A stretch of 9,091 nt of DNA from contig CATOOY010000042.1 in the NCBI GenBank assembly GCA_951801995.1, positions 1 to 9,091 on the forward strand. Reading direction: 5' to 3'. The DNA is from an uncultured Erysipelotrichaceae bacterium (GTDB lineage: Bacteria; Bacillota_I; Bacilli_A; RF39; UBA660). The translations under genes were made by a program, and so were the position numbers. The notes under the pieces are model-generated. The model made no database searches and had not been told where the DNA came from. It saw only the letters and a program-made list of their open reading frames with translations. Of the stretch, positions 1 to 7,082 are shown one piece after another; position 1 is the stretch's first letter; every line of letters begins with the position of its first letter.

Positions 1-66
1 CTCTTGACTAACTATCTAGAGTATAATATTAAAACATCAAAAGGTCTTCCTTTTGATGTTATCTAA
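1..66 (+). CDS. C-terminal tail of an unidentified ORF (5' cut by window edge)
   Basis: Frame 1 is open from the window edge to a TAA at 64-66 and gives 21 residues ending in GLPFDVI. The other two plus-strand frames stop within the first ten bases. If the flank is an IS end, this would be the last residues of its final gene (IstB-like or another transposase protein), but the tail is too short to recognise and may be chance. It contains both arms of the hairpin at 33-60, which would be unusual for coding DNA unless the hairpin also acts at the RNA level. Confidence 0.3.
   Translation, partial: LLTNYLEYNIKTSKGLPFDVI
33..60. terminator. Perfect 12-bp hairpin, possible terminator
   Basis: AACATCAAAAGG (33-44) pairs perfectly with CCTTTTGATGTT (49-60) around a TCTT loop. 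On the plus strand no T-run follows (ATCTAAAAA). On the minus strand the stem is followed by TTTTAATATT, so it resembles an intrinsic terminator for leftward transcription entering the putative IS. It overlaps the end of the open frame closing at 66. The hairpin itself is certain; its function is inferred. Confidence 0.5.
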
Positions 67-75
67 AAATTACTC

Positions 76-127
76 TACTGACATTTTCTCAAAATGATTT
101 TACTGACATTTTCAAGAAAATTTGACA
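76..127. repeat. TGACA-containing terminal repeats (3 copies)
   Basis: An exact 13-bp direct repeat TACTGACATTTTC occurs at 76-88 and 101-113 with a 25-bp period. A third, shorter copy of its core (TTGACA, 122-127) lies 19 bp further on. Each is followed or preceded by AAAAT/ATTTT tracts. The arrangement fits transposase-binding repeats of an IS end better than a chromosomal operator array, because it stops abruptly at 127. The last copy reads as a consensus -35 hexamer (TTGACA) facing outward, but no -10 box lies at the right distance in the adjacent chromosome. Confidence 0.75.
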
Positions 128-146
128 GAGTAAAGGGGTGACTTTT

Positions 147-698
147 TTGGAAAGAAAATTAGATAGAAAAGGTTTTATGCTAGTAGAAACATTGATTGTA
201 TGTGTTTTTGTAGGTGTAACTCTTGTTTTCCTTTTTGTACAACTGCGAAACATTTCCAATAGCTATGAAAAAAGCTTTACATATAACACAACAAATGCAT
301 TATATAATGCAGGAAAGATAAAAGAATATTTACAGACAATGAATTTAGAAGCCTTAGAAACAGATGTTCTTTCTACAGCAAAAGGATATGTAGATATCAC
401 ATCTTGCAGTAGCACCTATTATACACCCATAGTAGGAGAAGAAGATGCATTTAAAGAATATTGTACCCTTTTTTATCAAAAATTAGGCGTAAAAAAAATA
501 TTATTTTCTCTAGAAGATTTAACCAATGTACAATATAAAATGGCAGAAAATAGAACAAAAGATTCTATCTCGGAAAAGATGCTAGACTTTATAAGCTATA
601 TTCCTTATGATAAAGAAAAAGAAACTTACCGTATTTCTGTAGAATATAATGATAATACATTCGCATCTATCAAAATAAAAGGAAGTGGTAATGTATGA
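147..698 (+). CDS. Prepilin-like protein (minor pilin/pseudopilin) 1
   Basis: A secreted pilin-like subunit of a type IV pilus or Com-type pseudopilus. From TTG 147 the protein has 183 residues and begins MERKLDRKGFMLVETLIV. This is a class III prepilin signal: a basic leader, cleavage expected between G9 and F10, Glu at mature position +5 (E14), then a hydrophobic helix to about residue 33. The C-terminal part is soluble and holds two cysteines (C87, C106) that could form a disulfide outside the cell. A GTG at 138 is also in frame, but AAAGGGGTGA (132-141) is a good ribosome binding site 5 nt before the TTG and overlaps the GTG, so TTG is preferred. The gene overlaps the next pilin gene by 4 nt (ATGA), implying one operon. 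Upstream partners are not visible because the putative IS end lies immediately left. I cannot match it to a specific ComG subunit. Confidence 0.85.
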   Translation: MERKLDRKGFMLVETLIVCVFVGVTLVFLFVQLRNISNSYEKSFTYNTTNALYNAGKIKEYLQTMNLEALETDVLSTAKGYVDITSCSSTYYTPIVGEEDAFKEYCTLFYQKLGVKKILFSLEDLTNVQYKMAENRTKDSISEKMLDFISYIPYDKEKETYRISVEYNDNTFASIKIKGSGNV

Positions 699-1201
699 AA
701 AAAAATGGTTTTACTTTAGTAGAAATATTAATATCTTTTTCATTATCTAGTATCGTAATGGTTTTACTTTTAAACATTGTCCTTTTATTAAAAGATCTAT
801 ATGTAGAAGATGGAATGAAAACGATGCTTTTAATCAATCAAGCAAATTTTAATAAAAGATTAGAAGATGAATTAAGTAAAAATGAAGTAACAGAAATAAG
901 TAGTTGTGGGGAAAGCTGTTTAACATTTAATTTCTTAAATGGAAGTACAAAAACCCTTTCATATAATCAAGCTGAAAATGCACTAACATTTGATAACTAT
1001 AAAGCAGAATTAGTAAAAGGAACCAAAGTAGGCGTTTTTAAAGCCCAAACAAAAACGATTACTACAATTAGTAATCCCTCCTATAATAATTCTATTTTAT
1101 CCATTGAAATCCCCATAACACATAATTTAATAGACGGAGAATTTGGGGTAAATTTTATATATCCTTATAATTCTCATGTAACAGTAGTAAGTGTTACATA
1201 A
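695..1201 (+). CDS. Prepilin-like protein (minor pilin/pseudopilin) 2
   Basis: A second pilin-like subunit of 168 residues, translationally coupled to the first through the ATGA overlap, with AAAAGGAAGTGG about 7 nt before the ATG. The N-terminus MKKNGFTLVEIL is a textbook prepilin peptidase site (cleavage G5/F6, E10 at +5), followed by a hydrophobic helix to about residue 32. The region around 71-90 (CGESC, then a beta-like FNFLNGSTKTLSY) resembles the start of the beta sheet in PulJ/ComGF-type minor pilins; that subfamily assignment is a guess. C71 and C75 form a CxxxC pair that could make a small disulfide loop. A terminator follows directly, so this is the last gene of the operon. Confidence 0.88.
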   Translation: MKKNGFTLVEILISFSLSSIVMVLLLNIVLLLKDLYVEDGMKTMLLINQANFNKRLEDELSKNEVTEISSCGESCLTFNFLNGSTKTLSYNQAENALTFDNYKAELVKGTKVGVFKAQTKTITTISNPSYNNSILSIEIPITHNLIDGEFGVNFIYPYNSHVTVVSVT

Positions 1202-1224
1202 AGGCTAGTCGCCTTTTTCTTTTT
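1200..1224 (+). terminator. Rho-independent terminator of the pilin operon
   Basis: AAAGGC (1200-1205), loop TAGTC, then GCCTTT (1211-1216), followed by TTCTTTTT. The stem begins inside the stop codon of the second pilin gene and the T-run reaches the stop codon of convergent ylbJ. The same hairpin could slow leftward transcription too, but the T-run on that side is poor. Confidence 0.8.
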
Positions 1225-2203
1225 ATAGAAAATAAGTCCAAATATCAAAGAAAAGAAATAAAAGAAAAGAAGAAAGAAAAGCATGGAAAAGACGAGCCGT
1301 AAGAAAAGGAAAATAAGAAATAGGGGTATCACTTAATATGTTTGCTATTTGCATATGAACAGAAAAACCACCAAAAGATAAAATCATAACAGATAAAATA
1401 GCTTTTAATTTTAAAGGAATAGTAAGTAAACTTACATATTTAAGACCTTGTGTCATTTCAATAAAACCATTCAAAATACTTTGTGTATAAGAAGAAAAAG
1501 AAAATACATGATTTAAAATAGTAGTCAAAACCAAAAAAAGAGTAACGGTTCCTAAAATCATAAGAAGGGTATCAATCGCATGTGTGAGTGCATGTAAAAT
1601 CATTTCCCCAAAGCTTTCCTTTCTCGAAATTCTTGCTTCATGCATCTTCAAAATAGCTCTATGTAAAGAGAAACTTTCCAAAGAGGGAGAAGAAGGGTGA
1701 TAATTTCTTATCAAAAGACCAATAATAAAATTCCCTAAATAGTGGCAAAGGAGAATCAAAACACCTACCTCTTTATTATTTAAAAATAAAACAGAAACAG
1801 TACCTAAAACGAACAAGGGATTTGAAAAATGAGTAAAAGTGAGCATTTTAGTAGCTTCTTTTTCATCAATAAAACCCTTTTGATATAATTCCTTTGTGTA
1901 TTTAGCATGAGAAGGAAATCCAGATACTAAACTCATAATTAAAATAAAAGCACATTCTCCTTTTACTTTAAAAAGAAAATTCATTACTCGTTTAAAAAGT
2001 TCACTTACAAATTCAATAAATCCAAAATAGACAAGAATTTCTGATAAAACAAAAAAAGGAAAAAGAGAAGGAAAAATATTCTCTTTCCAAACCTTAAAAG
2101 AAAAAGAAACAGAAGCTAAAATTAAAGAAGATTCATTTAGTATTTCAAAAGAAATAAAAAGAAGAAGGAACATAATAACAACACTTACCCAAATTTTTTT
2201 CAT
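1223..2203 (-). CDS. ylbJ: Sporulation integral membrane protein YlbJ
   Basis: Polytopic membrane protein of 326 residues. In Bacillus, YlbJ belongs to the sigma-E mother-cell regulon and is needed for normal spore formation; its N-terminal part resembles the nucleoside-recognition/Gate fold, which suggests transport, but the substrate is unproven. Family marks visible here are PSLFPFFVLSE (45-55), SGFPSHAK (94-101, the family's SGYPSGAK), THFSNPLFVLG (124-134), EMTQGL (249-254) and SFGGFSVHMQ (276-285). There are several hydrophobic helices and a charged central loop (about 165-200). It is shorter than the roughly 400 residues of the Bacillus protein, although all motifs are present, so it is likely compact rather than broken. 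The ATG has AAAGGTGAC just upstream on the minus strand. It is divergent from ylbL across 44 bp; in Bacillus the two also lie close together, which supports the call. Confidence 0.9.
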   Translation of the reverse strand: MKKIWVSVVIMFLLLFISFEILNESSLILASVSFSFKVWKENIFPSLFPFFVLSEILVYFGFIEFVSELFKRVMNFLFKVKGECAFILIMSLVSGFPSHAKYTKELYQKGFIDEKEATKMLTFTHFSNPLFVLGTVSVLFLNNKEVGVLILLCHYLGNFIIGLLIRNYHPSSPSLESFSLHRAILKMHEARISRKESFGEMILHALTHAIDTLLMILGTVTLFLVLTTILNHVFSFSSYTQSILNGFIEMTQGLKYVSLLTIPLKLKAILSVMILSFGGFSVHMQIANILSDTPISYFPFLTARLFHAFLSSFLLFLFFDIWTYFL

Positions 2204-2247
2204 AAAGTCACCTTTCTTTTGATACGATAAAATAAGGAGGAAAAAAT

Positions 2248-3255
2248 ATGATCAATAAACTATATGTCAAAACGAAAGAATTTTTAAATGAAAATTATAA
2301 ATTATTATGTATATTAGGTATTCTATTTGTACTTTTTACCATTCCTATGCCTTATTACATAGATACACCAGGAGGAGCTATAAAAGTAAATGATAAATTT
2401 ACTATAAAAGAAAGTTATCAAAGTAAAGGTGCCTTCCATTTAGCCTATGTAGCAGAAAAAAAAGCAACAATCCCCATTTTACTATATGCTTATTTTCAAA
2501 AAGATTGGAAAATCTTAAAGAAAGAGGAAATAAAATATGACAATGAAACCATAAAAGAGATGAATTTTAGAGATAGATTACTCATGACAGAATCTTATGG
2601 AAATGCTATAGAAGTAGCGTATCAAAAAGCAAACAAAAAAGTAGAAAAAAGAAAAGAGAACATTTATGTAACTTATATAGATGAACAAGCCCAAACCAAT
2701 TTAGAAATAGGAGAACAAATATTAGCTTGTGATAAAAAAAACATAACTTCCAAAGCCCAAATACTTTCTATTATTCAATCCAAACAAGAAGGAGAGAAGG
2801 TAATCTTTTTAGTCAAAAAAGAAAATAAGCACTATGAAAAAGAAGCAAAAATAATAAAAGAAAAAGGTATCTCAAAAGTTGGTATCATGATAAATGTAGA
2901 GAAAGATCTAAAAACAGATCCTGAAATAAAATTACACACTAAAAAAACAGAATCAGGTCCATCAGGAGGCCTCATGTTATCTTTATCTATCTATGATGCT
3001 TTAACCAAAGAAGATATAACCAAAGGAAGAAAAATAGTAGGAACAGGAACCATAGATGAAAAAGGAAATGTTGGAGAAATAGGGGGAGTTGCTTTTAAAT
3101 TAAAAGGAGCTGTAAAAGAAAAAGCAGATATATTTATAGTGCCCAAAGGAGAAAATTACCAAGAAGCCTTAAAAATAAAAAAAGAAAGAAATTACAAAAT
3201 AGAAATAGTTGCTGTTTCCACCTTTGATGAAGCTCTTACTTATTTAACAAAATAA
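2248..3255 (+). CDS. ylbL: Membrane-anchored PDZ/Lon-type serine protease (YlbL/SepM-like)
   Basis: An extracytoplasmic Ser-Lys protease of 335 residues. One membrane helix (about 18-35) is followed by the family segment MPYYIDTPGGA (34-44). A PDZ domain lies around 140-205 (NLEIGEQILACDKKNI) and a Lon-type proteolytic domain around 208-335. The catalytic pair is readable: S239 in SGPSGG and K284 in IGGVAFKLKGA, 45 residues apart, as in Bacillus YlbL. GTGTIDEKGNVGEIGG (265-280) is the Lon signature between them. In B. subtilis YlbL removes the division inhibitor YneA after DNA damage, and in streptococci the relative SepM trims a competence pheromone; which substrate applies here is unknown. 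AAGGAGG (2234-2240) lies 7 nt before the ATG. No clear terminator follows; a new promoter begins within a few bases of the stop. Confidence 0.93.
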   Translation: MINKLYVKTKEFLNENYKLLCILGILFVLFTIPMPYYIDTPGGAIKVNDKFTIKESYQSKGAFHLAYVAEKKATIPILLYAYFQKDWKILKKEEIKYDNETIKEMNFRDRLLMTESYGNAIEVAYQKANKKVEKRKENIYVTYIDEQAQTNLEIGEQILACDKKNITSKAQILSIIQSKQEGEKVIFLVKKENKHYEKEAKIIKEKGISKVGIMINVEKDLKTDPEIKLHTKKTESGPSGGLMLSLSIYDALTKEDITKGRKIVGTGTIDEKGNVGEIGGVAFKLKGAVKEKADIFIVPKGENYQEALKIKKERNYKIEIVAVSTFDEALTYLTK

Positions 3256-3261
3256 AGCTTG

Positions 3262-3290
3262 TTGAAACAATAAAAATTTGATAATATAAT
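3262..3290 (+). promoter_or_regulatory. Sigma-A-type promoter for the nucleotidyltransferase gene
   Basis: TTGAAA (3262-3267), a 17-bp spacer and a consensus TATAAT (3285-3290). A start about 7 nt later (near 3297) would leave a leader of roughly 13 nt containing just the ribosome binding site AAAGGGA (3297-3303) before the ATG at 3310. It makes the downstream gene independent of ylbL. Confidence 0.75.
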
Positions 3291-3309
3291 ATCCCGAAAG
3301 GGAAAAAAT

Positions 3310-4407
3310 ATGGAAAATGTTTATAAGAAAATAGAACAATTTTTAAAAGAAAAACAGTATAAAAAGAGAAAAGATATATTAGGTATTATTTTATATGGTA
3401 GTGTATGTAATAATATAGCTGATAACAATTCTGATATTGATTTAATGATTATAACATTGGGAAAAACGTATACAAGAGGAGCATATACAGTAGAAAATAC
3501 AACAATTGAATTTTTTGAATTAGGAATCCATTTTCTAAATGAAAAATTAATAGATTATATAACAGAAGGGAATATGTATTTCCTTTCTGTATTTCAAAAT
3601 GGAAAAATTTTATATGAAGTAGATCCTATATTAGAAGAATATAGAAAAGAAGTAATTACCTATTATCAAATGATAAAAGAAAGAAAAAAAATAGACAATA
3701 CTTTCTTACAAACAGCTTCTTTTTTATACGATGAATTTTATCGTGCCATGCAAGAAGATTCCATTATCATAAATACAGTATATTATCAAACACTTCATAC
3801 AATAAGAGAAGTTTATCACAGAAAAAGAGGATACACAAAATCACTTGAAGCCACCAAAATCCCCTTTTTATACACAAATGAAAAACAAGCAAAAAATTAT
3901 TGTGTAACACTACCAAATAGCTTTTATAAAGATCTTTTCTTAAACACACTTACAACCAAAAAAAGTAAAGAAGAAAATATAGAAGCACTCTGGAAAGAAG
4001 CAGGCATAAATAAAATAGAAGTATATAATCATTTTAAAACAATAAAAAGAAGACCCTTAGAAAGAAGACAGATAAAAGAAAAACTTATTTTTCTTTATAA
4101 TATAAAAAGACAAATCGAAAAAACAAAACAAGTAATTCCAACATACTATGATTATGCATATCATCTCTTTTTAAAAGATGCACAACAATTTTATTTTGAT
4201 TATAAAAGTATTCCATTTCAGTCCCAATCTCCCTATGAAAATTATGAATATATGAAAAAAGAATGGGAATGTCCCTTCACCCGAATATATGAAAAAAGTT
4301 TAACAGCACATTCCATAGAAGAAAAAAGTTATTATGTAGAAAAAATAATGCAGTATTTAGGACAAATAGACTCTATCAATCCAAAAGAATATTATATAAA
4401 GTATTAA
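3310..4407 (+). CDS. Nucleotidyltransferase-domain protein, target unknown
   Basis: A protein of 365 residues with an N-terminal nucleotidyltransferase (Pol-beta-like) fold. The motif runs LYGSVCNNIADNNSDIDLMI: G30-S31 binds the nucleotide phosphate, and D42 and D44 bind metal. E67 (TIEFF) is the best candidate for the third acidic residue. This is the pattern of aminoglycoside nucleotidyltransferases and minimal nucleotidyltransferases that move an NMP onto a small molecule or protein. Residues about 110-365 are mostly helical and very rich in Lys, Glu and Tyr; I do not recognise a family there, so neither antibiotic resistance nor a toxin-antitoxin role is supported. The gene sits between its own sigma-A promoter and a strong terminator, so it is probably a single-gene unit. 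No signal peptide is seen, so it is likely cytoplasmic. Confidence 0.8.
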   Translation: MENVYKKIEQFLKEKQYKKRKDILGIILYGSVCNNIADNNSDIDLMIITLGKTYTRGAYTVENTTIEFFELGIHFLNEKLIDYITEGNMYFLSVFQNGKILYEVDPILEEYRKEVITYYQMIKERKKIDNTFLQTASFLYDEFYRAMQEDSIIINTVYYQTLHTIREVYHRKRGYTKSLEATKIPFLYTNEKQAKNYCVTLPNSFYKDLFLNTLTTKKSKEENIEALWKEAGINKIEVYNHFKTIKRRPLERRQIKEKLIFLYNIKRQIEKTKQVIPTYYDYAYHLFLKDAQQFYFDYKSIPFQSQSPYENYEYMKKEWECPFTRIYEKSLTAHSIEEKSYYVEKIMQYLGQIDSINPKEYYIKY

Positions 4408-4409
4408 CG

Positions 4410-4447
4410 AAAAGGAAAATATCTCCTAGATTTATTTTCCTTTTTTT
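4410..4447 (+). terminator. Rho-independent terminator after the nucleotidyltransferase gene
   Basis: AAAAGGAAAATA (4410-4421) pairs perfectly with TATTTTCCTTTT (4433-4444) around an 11-nt loop, and a run of seven T (4441-4447) forms the end of the arm and the tail. The arms are AT-rich but 12 bp long. It separates the gene from mutS. Confidence 0.85.
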
Positions 4448-4472
4448 GGTAGAATAACATTAGGTGATGTAT

Positions 4473-7013
4473 GTGACAAGAGAAGAAGTAGATATAAACA
4501 AAGTAACCCCTATGATGAAACAATATTTAGAAATCAAAAATGAAAACAAAGATATCATTCTCTTTTTTCGCCTAGGTGATTTTTATGAAATGTTTTTTGA
4601 TGATGCGATTATAGTATCAAGAGAACTAGAATTAACTCTTACTGGAAAAAATGCAGGTTTAGAAGAGAAAATACCAATGTGTGGAATTCCTCACCATGCC
4701 TCTTCTTTATATATTGATAAATTAGTAGAAAAAGGATACAAAGTAGGTATTTGTGAACAATTAGAAGATCCTAAAAATGTTAAAGGAATTGTCAAAAGAG
4801 GAATTATCCAAATTATTAGCAAAGGAACCATTACTACAGCAGAATCTTTAAATGAAAAAGAAAACAATTACATAGGAAATATTATAGATTATAATCATGC
4901 TTATATTGTAAGTTATATAGATGTATCTACAGGAGAAATAAGTGCCTTTATGGTAGAACATAACTTATCAAAATTAATAAGTGAAATTGTTTCATTAGGA
5001 CTAAAAGAAGTAGTTATAAATGATAAAATAGATAAAAAAATAGCATCTCTTTTAAAAAATCAATTCAAAGTAGCCATATCTATTTATAACTTGGAAGAAA
5101 AAACGCATTTAGAATCCTATAATTATATATATGAAGAGCTAGAAGATAGTCGTTATATAGAAACTATAAAACATTTACTAAGCTATATTTTAACTACCCA
5201 AAAAAGAGATCTTTCTCATTTCCAAAAAGCAGTAATCAAAGATACCAAAAAATATTTAAAAATGAATATGCATACCAAAAGGAACCTAGAATTAACAGAA
5301 ACACTAAGACAGAAAACAAGAAATAATTCTTTAATATGGCTATTAGATAAAACCAAAACAGCTATGGGATCTAGAAAATTAAGAAACATGATAGAAAATC
5401 CATTAATAGATAAAAAGGAAATAGAAAAAAGATATAATGTAGTAGATACCCTATTAACAGAATTTATCACCAAAAGTGATTTATGTGATGCCTTATTTGA
5501 GGTATATGACCTAGAACGATTATCTGGAAGAATTGCCTTTGGTGCTGCCAATGCAAGAGACTTATTACAATTAAAAACCTCCTTAAAAGTATTACCAGCC
5601 ATAAAAGAAATATTAGAAAAAATAAATTTTTATAAAACCTTTCCTCTTGTAACAGAACTTTATGAACTTTTAGAAAAAAGTATCTATGAAAATCCACCTA
5701 TTACTTTAAAAGAAGGGTATTTAATCAAAGAAGGATTTAGTGAAGAAATAGATGAATTAAAATCTCTTCGTAAAGGAGGAAAAGATTTTGTAGCTCGCTT
5801 TGAAAAAGAAGAAAAAGAAAGAACAGGAATCAAAACATTAAAAGTAGGGTATAATCGTATATTTGGCTATTATATAGAAATATCAAAAGGCCAAACAAAT
5901 CTAGTAAAAGAAGAATATGGATACGAAAGAAAACAAACCTTATCAAACTGTGAAAGATATATAAGTCCTATTTTAAAAGAAAAAGAAGCTTTAATATTAA
6001 ACGCAGAAGAGAAAATAATAGATTTAGAATATGAACTTTTTATCAAGGTAAGAGACAAAGTAAAAGAATATATTCCATCTCTTCAAGAAATAGCAAAAGT
6101 AATTAGTGAAATAGATGTTTTACAATCTTTCGCAACAGTAACAGAAGAAAACAACTACATAAGACCCATCTTAACAGAGAAACGAGAAGTAAAAATAATC
6201 GAAAATAGACATCCAGTAGTAGAAAAAGTAATTTCATCATCTTATGTACCCAATGATATTATCATGGATGAAAATACAAACATCCATTTAATTACAGGAC
6301 CTAATATGGCAGGAAAGTCTACTTATATGAGACAAATGGCTATAACAGTCATTATGGCTCAAATAGGGTGCTTCATTCCAGCAAAAGAAGCCATCCTTCC
6401 TATATTTGATGCCATTTATACAAGAATTGGTGCCTCTGATGATTTAGTAAGTGGAGAATCTACCTTTATGGTAGAAATGAAAGAAGCAGAATATGCAATA
6501 GATAGTGCTACAAAAAACAGTTTAGTGTTGTTTGATGAACTAGGAAGGGGAACAGCTACTTTTGATGGTATGGCTCTAGCACAAGCTATCATTGAATATA
6601 TCCATAATAAAATAGAATGTAAAACTCTTTTTTCAACCCATTATCATGAACTAACAGATCTAGAAGAAACGCTAGTTCACTTAAAAAATATCCATGTATC
6701 TGCTTATGAAGAAGACGGAAATATTACTTTTTTACATAAAATAGAAAAAGGAAGTGTAGACGAAAGTTATGGGATTCATGTAGCTTCACTAGCAAGCTTG
6801 CCAGATTCTGTTATAAAAAGAGCTTCTCATATTTTAGAAATTTATGAAAATAAAGAGAAAAAAAGAGATATAAAAATACAAGAAAGCCTTCCCCTTGATG
6901 AATTAATGAAAGAAAAATCAGAAGTAGAAGAAAGATTATCTAAAATAAATCCATTAGAAATAAGTCCAATAGAAGCTCTAAATATTTTATATGAATTAAA
7001 GCAAAAACTGTAA
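4473..7013 (+). CDS. mutS: DNA mismatch repair protein MutS
   Basis: Recognises mispaired or looped DNA and starts methyl-independent mismatch repair. From GTG 4473 the protein has 846 residues, close to the usual 850. The mismatch-wedge motif GDFYEMF places F37-x-E39, as in E. coli (F36, E38). The connector domain spans about 125-240 and the lever/clamp core about 255-555. The ATPase follows: Walker A GPNMAGKST (609-617), the SGESTFMVEM segment (660-669), Walker B LVLFDELGRGT (684-694) and STHYHEL with the signalling His (H723). The end (PIEALNILYELK) is the normal MutS terminus. In-frame GTG 4464 and ATG 4467 are possible starts, but the only ribosome binding site, AGGTGA (4462-4467), overlaps them and sits 5 nt before GTG 4473. 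No mutL follows in the window. Confidence 0.97.
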   Translation: MTREEVDINKVTPMMKQYLEIKNENKDIILFFRLGDFYEMFFDDAIIVSRELELTLTGKNAGLEEKIPMCGIPHHASSLYIDKLVEKGYKVGICEQLEDPKNVKGIVKRGIIQIISKGTITTAESLNEKENNYIGNIIDYNHAYIVSYIDVSTGEISAFMVEHNLSKLISEIVSLGLKEVVINDKIDKKIASLLKNQFKVAISIYNLEEKTHLESYNYIYEELEDSRYIETIKHLLSYILTTQKRDLSHFQKAVIKDTKKYLKMNMHTKRNLELTETLRQKTRNNSLIWLLDKTKTAMGSRKLRNMIENPLIDKKEIEKRYNVVDTLLTEFITKSDLCDALFEVYDLERLSGRIAFGAANARDLLQLKTSLKVLPAIKEILEKINFYKTFPLVTELYELLEKSIYENPPITLKEGYLIKEGFSEEIDELKSLRKGGKDFVARFEKEEKERTGIKTLKVGYNRIFGYYIEISKGQTNLVKEEYGYERKQTLSNCERYISPILKEKEALILNAEEKIIDLEYELFIKVRDKVKEYIPSLQEIAKVISEIDVLQSFATVTEENNYIRPILTEKREVKIIENRHPVVEKVISSSYVPNDIIMDENTNIHLITGPNMAGKSTYMRQMAITVIMAQIGCFIPAKEAILPIFDAIYTRIGASDDLVSGESTFMVEMKEAEYAIDSATKNSLVLFDELGRGTATFDGMALAQAIIEYIHNKIECKTLFSTHYHELTDLEETLVHLKNIHVSAYEEDGNITFLHKIEKGSVDESYGIHVASLASLPDSVIKRASHILEIYENKEKKRDIKIQESLPLDELMKEKSEVEERLSKINPLEISPIEALNILYELKQKL

Positions 7014-7027
7014 AGTAAAAAGAAATA

Positions 7028-7056
7028 TTCATAAAGAAGAAAAAAGATGATATAAT
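7028..7056 (+). promoter_or_regulatory. Extended -10 sigma-A promoter for the small membrane protein gene
   Basis: TTCATA (7028-7033, four of six matches to consensus), a 17-bp spacer and TATAAT (7051-7056), preceded by TGA so that the extended -10 TGnTATAAT is present. It lies between the mutS stop and the ATG at 7083. Since no terminator follows mutS, some read-through from mutS is also possible. Confidence 0.7.
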
Positions 7057-7082
7057 AAACTAAAGTAGGAAGAAGGTAGAAT

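Larger units (their letters stand above)
1..127 (+). mobile_element. Right end of an insertion sequence, probably IS21-like (partial)
   Basis: This is the terminal non-coding end of a putative insertion sequence whose body lies left of the window. Three copies of TGACA lie at 79-83, 104-108 and 123-127. The first two are embedded in an identical 13-mer (TACTGACATTTTC), and the last would be the outer end, finishing in CA. Read from the outside on the minus strand it begins TGTCAAATTTT and repeats AAAATGTCAGTA twice. IS21-family elements are known for 5'-TG...CA-3' ends and multiple internal repeats of the terminal sequence that bind transposase. The family call is inferred from this architecture only, because no transposase is visible. 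The boundary at 127 lies just before the ribosome binding site of the pilin gene. Confidence 0.5.

Noticed and set aside
4..27. TTGACT and TATAAT near the left edge as a promoter
   Set aside because: The spacer is only 12 bp, far from the 16-18 bp needed, and the hexamers lie within the open frame ending at 66.
76..113. Start of a CRISPR or iteron array
   Set aside because: There are only two exact 13-bp copies with 12 bp between them and no further regular units; the pattern stops at 127, fitting an IS end better.
3259..3270. TTGTT-GA-AACAA as a terminator after ylbL
   Set aside because: The 2-nt loop is too tight, the stem has one G-C pair per arm at most, and it overlaps the -35 box; no T-run follows.
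3292..3303. TCCC-GAAA-GGGA hairpin hiding the nucleotidyltransferase ribosome binding site
   Set aside because: The stem is 4 bp, and a transcript from the predicted promoter would start near 3297, after the left arm, so the hairpin would not form.
3804..3818. R166-x3-H170 in the nucleotidyltransferase as a HEPN RNase motif
   Set aside because: The spacing is shorter than the usual R-x4-6-H and no surrounding HEPN pattern is visible.
4450..4455. TAGAAT as a -10 for mutS
   Set aside because: No -35-like hexamer lies at proper distance; the site would fall within the terminator loop.
4464..4472. GTG 4464 or ATG 4467 as the mutS start
   Set aside because: Both overlap the only Shine-Dalgarno sequence; GTG 4473 gives proper spacing and usual MutS numbering.
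5216..6058. Minus-strand open frames opposite mutS
   Set aside because: They are antisense shadows of an intact mutS, with no ribosome binding site or recognisable domains.
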